DNA from: Pleurodeles waltl
Lineage: Eukaryota > Chordata > Amphibia > Caudata > Salamandridae
NCBI RefSeq assembly: GCF_031143425.1
Contig: NC_090446.1
Coordinates: 1,027,173,066 to 1,027,237,065 of the forward strand
Reading direction: 5' to 3'
Length of the DNA: 64,000 bases
The notes below the pieces were generated by a model. The model searched no databases and was not told the DNA's origin. It saw nothing but the letters and a program-made list of their open reading frames with translations. The stretch's first letter is position 1. Each line of letters begins with the position of its first letter. This document shows, in pieces, positions 20,949 through 32,475 of the stretch. A program made the translations under genes and the position numbers.

Positions 20949-22422
20949 TGCATTTGGTAGGGCTTGGTGCAGTACTTTGGTAGGGTTTGATGCTGTAGTT
21001 TATTATAGTATTGTATTGTATATGATTATAATGACTGTTAGGGGTCATTGACTGTCTTTAGGTCCTATTTGGCACAGCCGTGAAGTTAGATGTGACTAGT
21101 GTCTGATCTGATGAGCAAGGCCCCTTTGTGACCTATAGTATGGTGAATTATATTTCTGCTAGCTTTAGATTTATGACCTGAGGAACATGTAGAGTGTTTT
21201 AATTGTATGCCAGGAGTTCTTTCAGCTGTCTTTTAATATCCACGTTGAGGAGCACTGTGAAACAGTGAAAAATTCGACACATGTCTAAAGTCTGTTCTGA
21301 CTTGCATAGGCTCTGTATGTCCAGTACTGTGGTGAGTTATAGATTCTAGCAGCAGAATCCTATGTTGTGGAGGTCATGTAAAGCAAATTAATTGTGTGCC
21401 AGGGAATCTTTCAAGTGTTCATTTATATCCAAGCAGTGTAGCACTATGAGTAAAACACAAAGCCGGCACATGTACGAAGTACGGGCGCCATTTTAGGGTC
21501 AGGCAGAGCTAGAACTATCCATACACTTGAGTATTTTGTATGCTTGATGCAAACAGGTAAGGTGTGCTTAGTCAAAATATCTATTGCTATAGATAGTGCA
21601 TATTTTACGGGCCCATTGACAATCTATACATTTTTGCCCTCTCCTTGTGTAATTTGGGATTGGGGTGCCGCCATTTTGAGCATCACGCGATCGGAGCTAT
21701 GCAACAGAGCAAAGTTGGAAACCCATCGATTTGGTTGTTTCCTACCTTGTTCCAAGTACGTATCTTGGGGTCGGAAGCTTCACACAGCAGAATCTTCTAG
21801 TCTCCAGTCAAATGAAGGTCTGAAAGCGGCGTAATTGTTCAGTTTTTCAGCCGCATCGCCGGGAGAGATGGAGTTATCCACCCATGCGTCTCCTCGTCCA
21901 CGCCATGCCCTCTCAGGTGCAGTTTTAATCCCTCTGACTCAGGCAGGAGGGCAGCAGTGCAGCAGGGTATCAATCCAGTAAGGTAGTAGTCCAGCAAGGC
22001 AGCAGTCCAGTAGACTGGCAGTCCTTTCAGTAGCACAGTAGTCCTTTTTCCCGGCAGAGTCTCCACAGGTCCAGAAGTGTACTTAAGAGATGGTGTCAGA
22101 GGTTGAATATTTATACCAGGTGCCTCTTTTGAAGTGGAAAATGCTTCTAGAGGTTTTCCCTTGAAGTGCATAGGTTTCCTGCCTCCCCTGCTCTTGGACC
22201 AGACTAACTTTATGGGATATGCACATTTTGTGTGAAGGCAGACACACCCTATTCAATTGTAGGTAGGACTGTGCCCAGTTCTGCCCTGTCATCCTGCCAG
22301 ATGATTGCCCATCCAGATACACCTAAGCACTCTGTTTTGTGTGGCTGTCTAAGAGGAATGCATAACATCCAACTTTCAGCTACACCCAGTCTTGTGACCC
22401 AGTGAAAGGCTGCAGGCAATAA

Positions 22423-23312
22423 GGGGCATATTTATACTTGTGTTGGGTCGAATTTGCGTCATTTTTTTAAACGTAAATTTGGTGCAAAACTAACTCCATA
22501 TTTATACTTTCGGGCTAGACCTGTCTAGCGCCAAATGTATGGAGTTAAAGTCATTTTTTGGACGTAGAAACCTACTTTGCGTCAATGAGATGCAAAGTAG
22601 GCGTTCCCGTGCAAAAAGTGACTCTATGGCCTTAGCACAATATTTATCCCCCATGCTAAAATCATACACGGGAGGGAGGAGGGGTCAGAAAACGGTGCAA
22701 AGCTTGCTTAGCACCATTTCTTAACACCTGGGTCAGGGCAGGCGTTAGGGGACCTGGGGGCCTATTTCAAAGGAGGAACACCATGGAATAAGCCCACAGT
22801 TCCGCTCCCCAGGCACCAGGGACACCCCCACCCACACCAAAGGGACACCGGAGGATGGGGGACCCCATCCCAGGTAAGTATAGGTAAGTAAAGGTAAGTA
22901 TTTTTTTTAAGTGCCATTGGGGGCCCTGAAATTGCCCCCCCCCCCACATGGCACTAGGTGCAATGGCCATACCCAGGACACTATAGTCCCCTGTGCTGGC
23001 CATTGGGGTGGTGGGCATGTCACCTATCTTTTCTAAGACAGGAGTCATGCAGTATGGATGGTTTTCTGTCAGAAAATGACTCTAGGCAGGTTAGAGTATT
23101 TTTTTTTTACTCTAATCTGCCTAACCACACAGCCAGCCCCACCCAACTAACATCATTTGTTTTTTTACGGTAGCCTACCCTTTGCACTGGCTTGCACCAT
23201 TCCATAAATATGGTGCCCCGCTGGTGCACAGAAATGGGGCAAGCTGGTGCTAAGCCTTTTGGTGCAAAACTGCATTAGTGCAGTTTTGCACCAAAATGTA
23301 TAAATCAGGGCC
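22423..23312. mobile_element. Harbinger-like MITE (890 bp)
   Basis: The left end GGGGCATATTTATACTTGTG and right end (reverse complement GGCCCTGATTTATACATTTT) form imperfect terminal inverted repeats. The target duplication is TAA at 22420-22422 and 23313-23315, matching the TWA preference of Harbinger. LTR-B sequence continues on both sides. No transposase frame is present. Confidence 0.82.
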
Positions 23313-24058
23313 TAAATGAATATGCAGGAAAATGCCAACTTCTAAAATTACATTTTGAAAATTGTAAGTTAAAATCTGCCTGTACCATAAGAGAGGATTT
23401 TTCATTGCAATTCCAAAGGCATCTAATATGAACTGAAACTGGTTACCAGTTCCCATTTGGAAGTTACAACTTATTAAATGTAATAAAGTACCTCCAATAT
23501 TATCCTATTCAACAGGTAGGCTTTGCAGTAGTGAAAAACAAATGTAAGCACTTTTCACTGCCAGGACATGTAAAACTTACAAGTTCATGTCCAACATTTT
23601 AAATACACTGTATCCTGCCCTTTGGGTTATCCAGGGCATAGCCTAAGGGTGACGTGTATTAAAAGGCAAGGTTTGGACTTGGCAAAAGGTTTCTTTTGCC
23701 CGGTCACAGAGATAGTTTAAAACTGCACACAGGCTGCAATGGCTGACCTGAGACATATTTAAAGGGCTACATAAGTGGGTGGTACAATCAGTGCTGCAGG
23801 CCCACTGATAGTATTTCGTTTTCAGGCCCTGGGCACAGGTAGTGCCACTTTACTAGGACATTACAAATAAATTAAATATGCCAATTGGGTATAAGCCAAA
23901 TCTAGCATTTTTAAGGAGCGAGCACAAGCACTTTAGCACTGGTTAGCAGTGGTAAAGTGTGCGCGGTCCTAAGGCCAGCAAAAATTATGTCAGCAAAACA
24001 GGAGGTCTGAAGGAGAAAACGTTGGGGGAAAACGACACCAAGGATGCCAGGTCTAACA

Positions 24059-24963
24059 AACGCCATAAGAAATAATGAGAAAGTAAATTACTTTAAATAG
24101 CTACTGGTCCAGTGATTGTCCTGGGGAAGCATAATTGTCATCCTTACTATGTAGTGGTACCTGATTACTGGCACAGTAACTCACTGAGAATCCTTATCAT
24201 AGGCACAGTGACTCTCTATTGAAGCAATACTCCTTGTTGGTTACTTGATTAATAGCACAACGTATTCTGAAGGAACATGATTCATTGCACAAACTGGTCT
24301 AATACAGCAGTATACTGCACATTAACTACATAACTACACGTTTTTATTGGCACAATGTTTTAATGATGGAACATAATTACTGGTGCATTAATGGTCTGAT
24401 TAAGCATGCGTACTGGCACAATAACCAATAGAACACTAAAGAAGCAATGCATTTCCAATGAACCATGCCTATTAATCCACTATCCATCAGGATTATAGCA
24501 CACTAATAGTCCTATTGGCCTGATTGTTGGCACAAGTACTTTGCTTATGTCTTCATATCTCAAGTAAGTGTGTTACTACGGAGTCAAATTATATTTTCTC
24601 GATTCACTTACATAGTAATGATTTTGCATTGTACATCGTTATCAAAACATAATCAAACAATGTAAAAGTATTTTAAAATTAGATTTTGCAAAAACTAGTT
24701 TGAAACTTCATTTTTGTACAACCACAAACACAAATAGAAACCAACAAACAATATGTGAATAATTATAATATTGAAAGTAAATATGCCCATGTGTTGACAG
24801 CGGAGAGAAATGTATAGACAAATTGCCTGAAACCAAAATACCTCCTAACAATCACATTCCTTTAGAATATTTAAGTACTTATGGGCATACATATACTTGT
24901 ACTTTGTTATCTTTAACCTTACACCAGACTTTCTCTATTTTTAATGACTATTTCTCATTTTAG
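24059..24963. other. Host intron, 3' end; no gene seen
   Basis: A run of degenerate short repeats built on words like TACTGGCACA (24120-24540), then AT-rich sequence up to the acceptor TTTCTCATTTTAG at 24963. Confidence 0.45.
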
Positions 24964-25125
24964 GACATAGAAAATGTAAGTTTGCCTCAAGATTTACCTA
25001 TGAGTACCTGGATGCTAAGTCGGGGCATGTCCTGTACCACAGAATCAGACCTACAAATTCTTCACCTCACATCCATAGACCTGGACCCTGAAAACCAAGT
25101 GGACCCACAGTTTGAACAGAAATGA
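24964..25125 (+). CDS. Terminal coding exon of the unrecognised host gene
   Basis: After a strong acceptor the phase-0 frame reads 53 residues, from DIENVSLPQDLPMSTWMLSR to DPENQVDPQFEQK, then TGA at 25123. The phase agrees with the exon ending at 11943, giving a final intron of 13,020 bp. The C-terminus is acidic and polar without a known motif. The transcript start and earlier exons are left of the window. The pairing of the two exons is inferred from phase, strand and the lack of other candidates. Confidence 0.68.
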   Translation, partial: DIENVSLPQDLPMSTWMLSRGMSCTTESDLQILHLTSIDLDPENQVDPQFEQK

Positions 25126-26110
25126 ATCTATAACTCCAACTACGAAGAGAATATCTGCAAATGTCCTCCTCTACAGTGAAGAGGATTTCCTGTGTATTGC
25201 AGTGAAAAATACTTTATTCTGACCCTTTGAACCTCTTCCTGAGCAGGCAAGCGCCATCCGGCAAATTGGACTCCCTCATTTCTTAGCTTTCCTGCTACAG
25301 GTTGCTGTTCTTGGAAGGAATGTAACCACATAGAACAAAATATCTCAGTCTCGCATATTATAGACACCAGCATGGCGGTCTCTATGTGTCCGGAAACACT
25401 GGATTGTAACTTGATCGTTTCATTTGCGTGATCATGGTATTTGTTTTTGAAATTATATTTATTGTATTTGTTTTGGCCAATGTATCACCGTTCTTCATAA
25501 AACAAATAAGGCTTGTTATAATAACAACGAAACAAGTTAATACTGTCTTAGACTAGCATAATTTGACTGCATGGGGTCACAATCAATTCAATGTTAAGAG
25601 ATTTGTAATGAAGTATTTCAAGAACACACAGCGTGTGAACAGTGGCTGGAATTGCTTATCCATCTTGCTTATAGGCACAATGATGACAATCAAACGATGT
25701 AATTTTCCGGAATTGACACTATTTTTCATATTTTACATAAATGCTTATTCACATTATTTTGCTTTAAAAACGCAATCTCTAATATCAAGAACCCGTTTAT
25801 CTGAGTGAAAGATGGGGCGGTCCTGTCGTATTATTTATGTGCTTCCTTGTTCAGCTTAGAGTACAGAGGTGTAGTTCTCATAAAGAATAGAGTGGAGCCT
25901 TTATCTTAGAAAACAGGCCAGTATTATCAGAGAAGATGAGTGGTTGGAGGTGTGGAAACTGCAGCTAAGAAGTTGGCTTACTTTCGGAAATGGACCGTAT
26001 CAACATATTTAAGGAACTTCTTTTTACCTAGCTGAAATTGACACCTGCTGATATTTATTGCATTAATAAAATTGTTGGCACTTCGCTCAAATAAAGAACT
26101 TCTTATATCT
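25126..26110 (+). other. 3' UTR of the host gene with polyadenylation signals
   Basis: Sequence after the stop codon is AT-rich. AATAAA occurs at 26065-26070 and 26090-26095, so the transcript probably ends near 26110. Confidence 0.5.
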
Positions 26111-26521
26111 TAAACCCTACTAAGCTCATCAACTAAGGATTATACATTTCTACCCAAGGCATTCATTTTTTTTCACAAATACTTGGGCATTCCTAAGACC
26201 TTTGTAAAGTGTGCATCCTATTGAAAATGTTGCCTCATGACTCAGTCGCATTCTGTCGTCTCAGTAGGCTCCATTTTAAAACCCTGAGGCAAAACTGATG
26301 CAGACAGGTATACGGATGACAGAACAGGATACATCATTTTTCGATATGAACAGCAAAAGAGAGTTTCTAACACTGGGTCTCTCTAAAGCATTTCTAGGGT
26401 ATCAGCAATTTCCATTAGAGCTTCTTAAACAATAAATGAAGTAGCCCTCTTTCAGAGCTTGAAAATAGGAAGAAGCAATTAAAGCACAACTGTTAGCAAT
26501 CCCTTCTAAATCAGACACTTA

Positions 26522-26800
26522 TGTGGTCATTACAACCCTGGTGGACGGTGTTAAAGCGGCGGTAAGACCGCCAACAGGCCGGCGGTAAAAAATTAGCAAT
26601 TACGACCGTGGCGGAAACCTCCAACAAAGACAGCCACTTTAACACTCCGACCGGCACAGCGGTACAAACAAACAGCGCAGCGGTCACCGCCAACAGACAG
26701 GCGGGAGACAATGTACCGCCCACACTATTATGACAGGCCAATCCGCCACCTTTTCTGGGGCGGATTCACCGCAGATAAAAACATGGCGGAAACAGGAATT
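26522..26800. promoter_or_regulatory. Left subterminal region of Harbinger-2 with GGCGGT/ACCGCC clusters
   Basis: Many GGCGGT or ACCGCC words occur in both orientations (for example AAGCGGCGGTAAGACCGCC near 26554). They match the first 280 bp of Harbinger-3. Binding-site function is inferred. Confidence 0.45.
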
Positions 26801-27320
26801 CCGAAGGGAAAACGCTCACCTCTACACACTCAGTGATCCAGCAATATTTCCAGTGAAACACAGGTAAGAATACAAACCTGCCTACTACATGTACCTATAC
26901 ACTATTGCCTCTCTACTGTCTGTCTTTTTCACCCAGTGTATGGTCACTGAGTTGTCACATTCCCTTATGATTTCACAGATCTGGGTCCCACAGTGTGACA
27001 TCTGCTTTGATTCCTCATGGACTAGAGCTGTGTGACATACGTATGTTGACATTACAAATGAAAGAGCTTCTTGCTACAGTATTCCGAAATCACAGACAGA
27101 CTCCAGATTGTTTTTTGCTTTAAGGGTGTTTATTTTAGTGCTCAACATTGGAGGGGGTAGCAAAATGGTGAGGGGTGATGGCGGAGGAATGTCCATGGCA
27201 GAGTCAAGTCTATTAGTCTCACAGGTGCATTGCCCAAATGGGCATAGGAAGTGGAGCTGGGGCAGTTTAAGGATGGACAGGGTGACAAAGTGGGACAGTA
27301 GGATGACAATCAGGGTGGTC

Positions 27321-28848
27321 TCATTTCTTGGCGGGGGTCTTGGCATCGTTCTCTGTCTTGTTCCTGGATCTCAGGGACCGTTTGCGAGGTGGTTCTCCCT
27401 CTGCAGGGCGTGGGGTGCTGGTGTGGTGGTCCTGTGGCGGAGCCTCCTGTCCACTAGCGCCGGTGGAGGTGGTGGGCAGTTCATCGTCCAGGCTAGTGTC
27501 AGGGGCCCCTTGTAGTGCCACAGTGTCCCTCCTGGTGTTGAGTACTTCCTTCAGCACCCCTACGATGGTGCCCAGGGTGGAATTGATGGTTCTGAGTTCC
27601 TCCCTAAAGACCATATACTGTTCCTCCTGCAGGCGCTGGGTCTCCTGAAACTTGGCCAGTACCGTTGCCATTGTCTCCTGGGAGTGGTGGTAGGCTCCCA
27701 TGATGGAGGAGAGGGCCTCGTGGAGAGTGGGTTCCCTGGGCCTGTCCGCCCCCTGTCGCACAGCAGCCCTCCCAGTTCCCCTGTGTTCCTGGGCCTCCGA
27801 CCCCTGGACCGTGTGCCCACTACCACTGCCCCCAGGTCCCTGTTGTTGTTGGGGTGGTGGGGTAGCCTGGGTTCCCTGTAGTGGTGGACACACTGCTGAT
27901 TGATGTGTCCTGGGGACGGAAGTATGGGCCCGCTGGGTGGGTGCTGTGCTGGTGTTTCCAGAGGGGGGAAGCTCTGTAGTGGCCTGTGACTGGGTGTGGG
28001 GAACCGACTGTCCCGAGGTCCCCGATGGGCCGGGCTGGTCATCTAGATCCAGTTGGACAGAGGTGCTGTCATCACTGTGGGCCTCTTCTGTTGGTGGTGT
28101 GGACATGTGTGGACCCTCCTGTCCGGTGACGTTGGGTAGGGGTCCTGCAGGGGTATAAAGGCATGATTATTGCATCTGTGTGTGTCAAGGTGTGCAATGG
28201 GTGGGTGACCGTGTACCCCAGTGCTTGCATTCCTGTGTGGGACCTTGTGTGATGATGGTTTAGGGGGGTGTATGGATATGTGCAGTGGGCATGCTTTAGT
28301 GATGGGCGTCCATGCTTTGGTGTTGCATGCAGGGCTTGGTGTTGGGATGTGTGGTTTGTGATGTTGGGACATTTGTGAGGAGTAGGAATGATGGGGGTGA
28401 CTGTGAGCATGGGGGTATGTGCTGGCATGCAGGTAGGGTGGGGGATGTAATAGTAAAGCTTTGACTTACCAGTGTCCATTCCTCCAGCTACTCCTGCGAG
28501 GCCCTGAGGATGCAGAATCGCCAAGACCTGCTCCTCCCATGTTGTTAGTTGTGGGGGAGGAGGGGGGGGTCTGCTGCCAGTCCGCTGAACCGCCAGGTGG
28601 TGTCTGGAGACCACGGAACGCACCTTCCCCCGTAGGTCGTTCCGCCTCTTCCTGATGTCCACCCGATTTCTTGGGTGTTGTCCCACTGCGTTGACCCTGT
28701 CCACTACTCTTCGCCTTAGCTCCATCTTCCTTGCAATGGAGGTGTGCTGCACCTGTGATCCGAATAGCTGTGGTTCTACCCGGACGATTTCCTCCACCAT
28801 GACCCTGAGCTCCTCCTCCGAGAACCTGGGGTGTCTTTGCCGTGCCAT
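27321..28848 (-). CDS. Harbinger-2 Myb-like protein, two exons, open but with lost core tryptophans
   Basis: Exons 28848-28470 and 28144-27321 join in phase 1 (donor GGTAAGTC, acceptor CCTGCAG) into about 400 aa with no stop. The N-terminal Myb_DNA-bind_5-type domain starts MARQRHPRFSEEELRVMVEE. The two core tryptophans present in Harbinger-1 are arginine here (ELRRRVVD for ELWQRIVD, RKRRNDL for RKRWNDL). The C-terminal half is Gln/Ser/Pro-rich with a probable coiled coil (about 27690-27590) and a basic end RKRSLRSRNKTENDAKT. It is the only gene in this element. The reading frame is intact, but the tryptophan changes may weaken DNA binding. Confidence 0.85.
28145..28469 (-). other. Intron of Harbinger-2 Myb-like gene
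   Basis: A 325-bp GT...AG intron, same position and phase as in Harbinger-1 and -3, without the tandem repeat seen in Harbinger-1. Confidence 0.75.
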
Positions 28849-29629
28849 GGGGTGGTGTAGGTGATGTATGGGGTGGTGTGTGGGGTGATAAGTGTGCTGA
28901 TATGGAGTGGGGTGTTGTGTGAGGTGCGTGGAAGTTATGTGGGTGATGGTGTTGTGTGCCTGTGGATGCTTGTGTTGTTGATGGTGGTGTCTCTCTCTGG
29001 CTTTCGTTTGTGATTTGTGGTCGTAAGGGTTTGTGGGTGATGTGGGTGTGTGTTTTCTATTGTATTGAGTGTGTGGGAGTGGTGTGTGTATGTGTATCAG
29101 GTGTGTGTATTTCGAATTGTCCAATGTGGCTGTGTTTTGTATATGTGTGTGTATTTTGAGCCCAGTGGTGTGTACCGCCAATGGAATACGGCGGTTGAAA
29201 GACCGCCGCGTGGATTCATGGGTCGTGATAGTGTGGGCGTATTTCTGTTGGCCTGACGGTGGAAGTTTTGTTATCGTCAGTTTATCACTGACCTTTGGTG
29301 TGGCGGGATTGTGTGGGTGTCTGAATTTTGGCGGATTCCGAACTGTGGGTCATAATAGCTGTGGTGGAATTCTGCAGCCACGGCGGTGTGGTGGCGGTCT
29401 TCTGCACGGCGGTAAGCAGGTTTTACCGCCAACGTTGTAATGAGGACCTTAGACTCTTCTGTATTTAAAAATATGAATAGATAGCATGATTGTGGGGTCC
29501 CACACATGAGAAGGGAGGAGAACTCGATGTTGTTGATGTTGTCCATTAGTCTTCCTTGTACCCTAATCAATCTCCAATCACATCCTTTAGGAGTTAATGA
29601 CAAAGCTAAGCATTCATCTTAAATGTCAG

Positions 29630-29800
29630 AGAGAGATGCATTCTAGTGGCTGAATTGCACAGACTGAACCTGGAAAATCTTGGGTCAATCCTGGCTACCC
29701 TTCTGGGCCAAAGTACGTGATCCTAAGCACACTATTTCTTTCACCCAGTACCCTCTCTGAATATTACATATTAGAGCACTTTCCAATACATGTGTTCATG
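29630..29800 (+). repeat. Possible tRNA-derived SINE fragment
   Basis: A stretch with a B-box-like TTGGGTCAATCCTGG at about 29671-29685 and an A-box-like AGTGGCTGAATTGCAC upstream, followed by a non-tRNA body. No tail or target duplication was identified. Confidence 0.35.
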
Positions 29801-30489
29801 ATGTGCACTGTAAACAAAAGTATATTTAGTTTGTTGTAGAAGACTGCCTCCTAGTTGGCTAAAAGCACTGTCATCCGGGTGAGGCAGGAATATTTCTCAG
29901 TTCACATCTAAAAACTCTCACTTTTAAATAAAACTTCTCCATAGAGAGATATAATCTGATATACTAGGGTGAAAACCATTCACGTGTTAAAGAAAAAAAC
30001 GGTATGATCTTTGAAAGCATCTTATCAGTCTCATGAAAACATTCACCACCAAGCAGTGCATTAAGCATGTTGCCAGACCAGAGTTCATTGTTAGTTGGAA
30101 TGTTTATTGCATGATTTACATGCTAAATATTGCCAAGGTCCAGCTCATGCACAGGCTGTAAGAGCCTGCAAAGTCCCTTTGCTTTCCCTGTTAATTTTTA
30201 GACACACTCACCTCTAATTGGAGCCTTTGAAGCGGCAAGTCGGAAGAAAGGTCGTGAAGAGAACAAATTATAACCAAAAAATAACCATTTCCTATCTAAG
30301 AAAGACACACAGGAGCTGCAATGACCCTGCGAAAGCCACAGTGAGCTGCTGAACAAGACTAAATGGACATTGCCAAACCACGGCACGAGGGCCACAAGTA
30401 TTCACATTAACTTTGGCATGCTTTCTTGACAGTCTTGTGCAATGTCTTGGGATGCGTGAACAGTGACACTTCATGAGGATAGTTTGGAG
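29801..30489. other. No recognisable gene
   Basis: Unique-looking AT-rich sequence; only short chance frames. Confidence 0.4.
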
Positions 30490-31390
30490 CAGGGGTCTCC
30501 AACCCTTTCTGTAGCTAGAGCTACTTCTGATCACTGAAAATCAATGTGAGCTACTAAAGGATAAACAACACGCTCATTATTACCAGATACCCCCACCTTC
30601 CTTGACTTTCAGTCTAATGTCCATAGAGCCAGCCACTATGGTTTGAACAAAATACTTTGACTAGGGGCTCTATGAAAAGGCTACCATGTTTATCAGTGAG
30701 AGGGTGGACTTTGGAGATGTATGAACATGTGTGCAAATTAATGGGATATATTTGTATGGATAACTGGGAGCCTGTGCCATATGTACACAGGACATACCTT
30801 TTGCCATATTTGGCAGCGTTACATATATAATACAAATATACAGTCTTTTTTTAAATAGGAGAAATTTAAGGTGCAAAAATATTCAAATGTGTAACATGTT
30901 TCTACACTTTAAATTTCTCCCATTTAAAAATATGACTATTTTCCAGTTTTAAATATGGCGCAGTGTTCTAAGAGCCACTTGGAGCAGGAGGCTTGCTCTT
31001 TGTAAATGCAACACTTTGAAAAAAATTGAGAAAATTAAAAGGAAAAGTTAATTATAAGGTAACTTTTAATTTTAATAGTCTCCATTTTAAAGTAATTGAG
31101 TAACATAATGTTGTTCTCACCTCCAGTATTGAATTGACAAGGACTTTTAGTTAAGAGTAAATTACTTTAGTGTTTCAGTTCTTCACCACAGTGCCCTGGA
31201 CCATAAATCTGACTCCAGCACTGCTCCTTATCAGGCCCTGCTATCTGCAGCCTGATGATAATAATGTAAAATAAGCACAAATTATCCCGTCTTTAAAAGG
31301 AGAAGTGTAACCCTATGTTTGTTTAAAATGAAGTCAGGTCCACAAGCCTGGGAGCTGCTGGTAGCTTGGATCACTGGTTGGAGACAACTT
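30490..31390. mobile_element. hAT-like non-autonomous element
   Basis: The left end CAGGGGTCTCCAACCC is the usual start of one hAT family. Near the right end CTGGTTGGAGACAACTTG is a decayed inverse of it. Inner arms also match (GTAGCTAGAGCTACTTCTGATC versus GCTGGTAGCTTGGATCAC). Flanks GTTTGGAG (30482-30489) and GTCTGGAC (31391-31398) are a plausible 8-bp duplication with two mismatches. Confidence 0.55.
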
Positions 31391-31984
31391 GTCTGGACAA
31401 CAGAGATGTAATGTGCTAGCAAGGCACGCTCCACTGCATCAGAGTGACAGCTCTGCCACAGCCTGAGCCACTGCTGTGGGCTGACATTAGCAGGGAAATC
31501 TCATAAGCAGCACTTTACAAAACAACCCAATGTGGCAACATCAACAACATACATGTTTCTATAAAACTCAAACATGCACATTGTATCTGTTTTGCTTCAC
31601 TAATGATGCCTGTCACATGCACTGCCTCCGGTCCTGCCATCCTGCTCTCAACTCATCACAGTCAGGCTTGCTGATCACCCCTTGCTGGCCGAGTTGGAAT
31701 AGGTTGAACCGTCGCTGATTGACACACTGTTTGGGAAGCACAGGCCGCAGCCTGAAGCACTCAAGTGCAGTCAGTCAAAGACGGTGGTGTTCGTCAAGGG
31801 GGTGGAGTGGCCCTACCCTCCAGCAGCCCACACAATCAAGGGCTTAAACCAGAAAAGCCCAGAAAACTCTGCGAAATGCTCATGTGCAGTAAATGCATGT
31901 GCCTGTCAATGCTGTGAGTGCCTTATCCTCGCGCAGAGCAAGGGTCAGAAGCTATGCTGATTGCTGAGCAATTAAAACTTACTG
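31391..31984. other. No recognisable gene
   Basis: No terminal repeats, splice sites or family motifs were seen. Confidence 0.4.
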
Positions 31985-32475
31985 CAGGTAGGATCCATGT
32001 AATTTATAAAAATGAAAGAGGTAAGAAATATGGGGAACATAGCCCTACACCCTTTAAAAGAAAGCGCACGTGCCTGAAGAAATATGACATCCCCCCCCCC
32101 ATCCTGATGGAGCTACATTGGTTCACATTGCCGGCCCATGCCATCTTCAAAACCGGTTGCATCAGTTAGAAAGCCATCACAACCAGCACTACAGCTTATC
32201 TTGCAGACAAGCCTACCATCTCTGGTGGATTTGGGCACACCTGCAAACCAGGACACCATCAGATTGCAGACAAGGAAGAATGAAAAAGAAAAAAGAAAAA
32301 CCCAAAATGTGGAACAAGAGAATCCCAAAATCTGGAACAACATCTCGGTAGCCATCAGGACTGCCTCAGTGCTGCTCCAACTAAGGAAAGAGTTGAATAC
32401 TTACCTATTTAAAGAACACAACATCACAATGCATTGCCACCCACAACCCGCTTTCTCTCCTCTTACTCTTTGAAT
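31985..32475 (+). mobile_element. L2/CR1-type LINE 3' fragment
   Basis: Frames read MELHWFTLPAHAIFKTGCIS (32107-32166), then TTAYLADKP and, after shifts, a degenerate version of the usual W-N-x-L-P end. This is the conserved C-terminus of L2/CR1 ORF2. It is heavily broken. Confidence 0.6.

Larger units (their letters stand above)
14829..21912 (-). mobile_element. Full-length L1 retrotransposon (L1-A), decayed
   Basis: A 7.1-kb minus-strand element with a 13-bp target duplication TCAGGTGCAGTTT at 14816-14828 and 21913-21925. Order from its 5' end: a UTR of about 960 bp (21912-20949), ORF1 (about 20948-20069), spacer, ORF2 (19180-about 15459), and a 3' UTR with a TTA microsatellite (14881-14916 on the plus strand, AAT). 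It ends ...CTTAAAAAG next to the duplication. Both ORFs are broken by frameshifts. A palindromic MITE sits in the 3' UTR. Confidence 0.88.
14040..24058 (+). repeat. LTR copy B (TG...CA family), split by two later insertions
   Basis: Segments 14040-14828, 21926-22422 and 23316-24058 together form an LTR-like unit of about 2 kb. It starts TGCTGTGAGAAACTGGG and ends CAGGTCTAACA. It shares blocks with copy C (46057-47280, minus): GGCTTAACTTAGAG, TGTAAAGTATTT, and the 3' block with CACTTTAGCACTGGTTAGCAG. The L1 at 14829-21912 and the MITE at 22423-23312 lie inside, each with its own target duplication. No host-side duplication was seen for the LTR itself. Confidence 0.6.
26522..29448 (-). mobile_element. 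Harbinger-2, internally deleted element keeping only the Myb-like gene
   Basis: A 2,927-bp element with target duplication TTA at 26519-26521 and 29449-29451. The left end is TGTGGTCATTACAACCCTGG; the right end in reverse complement is GGTCCTCATTACAACGTTGG. Left subterminal sequence joins at about 26845 to sequence that follows the transposase in Harbinger-1 and -3, so orf3 and the transposase were lost in one internal deletion of several kb. It would depend on a transposase supplied by another copy. Confidence 0.9.
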
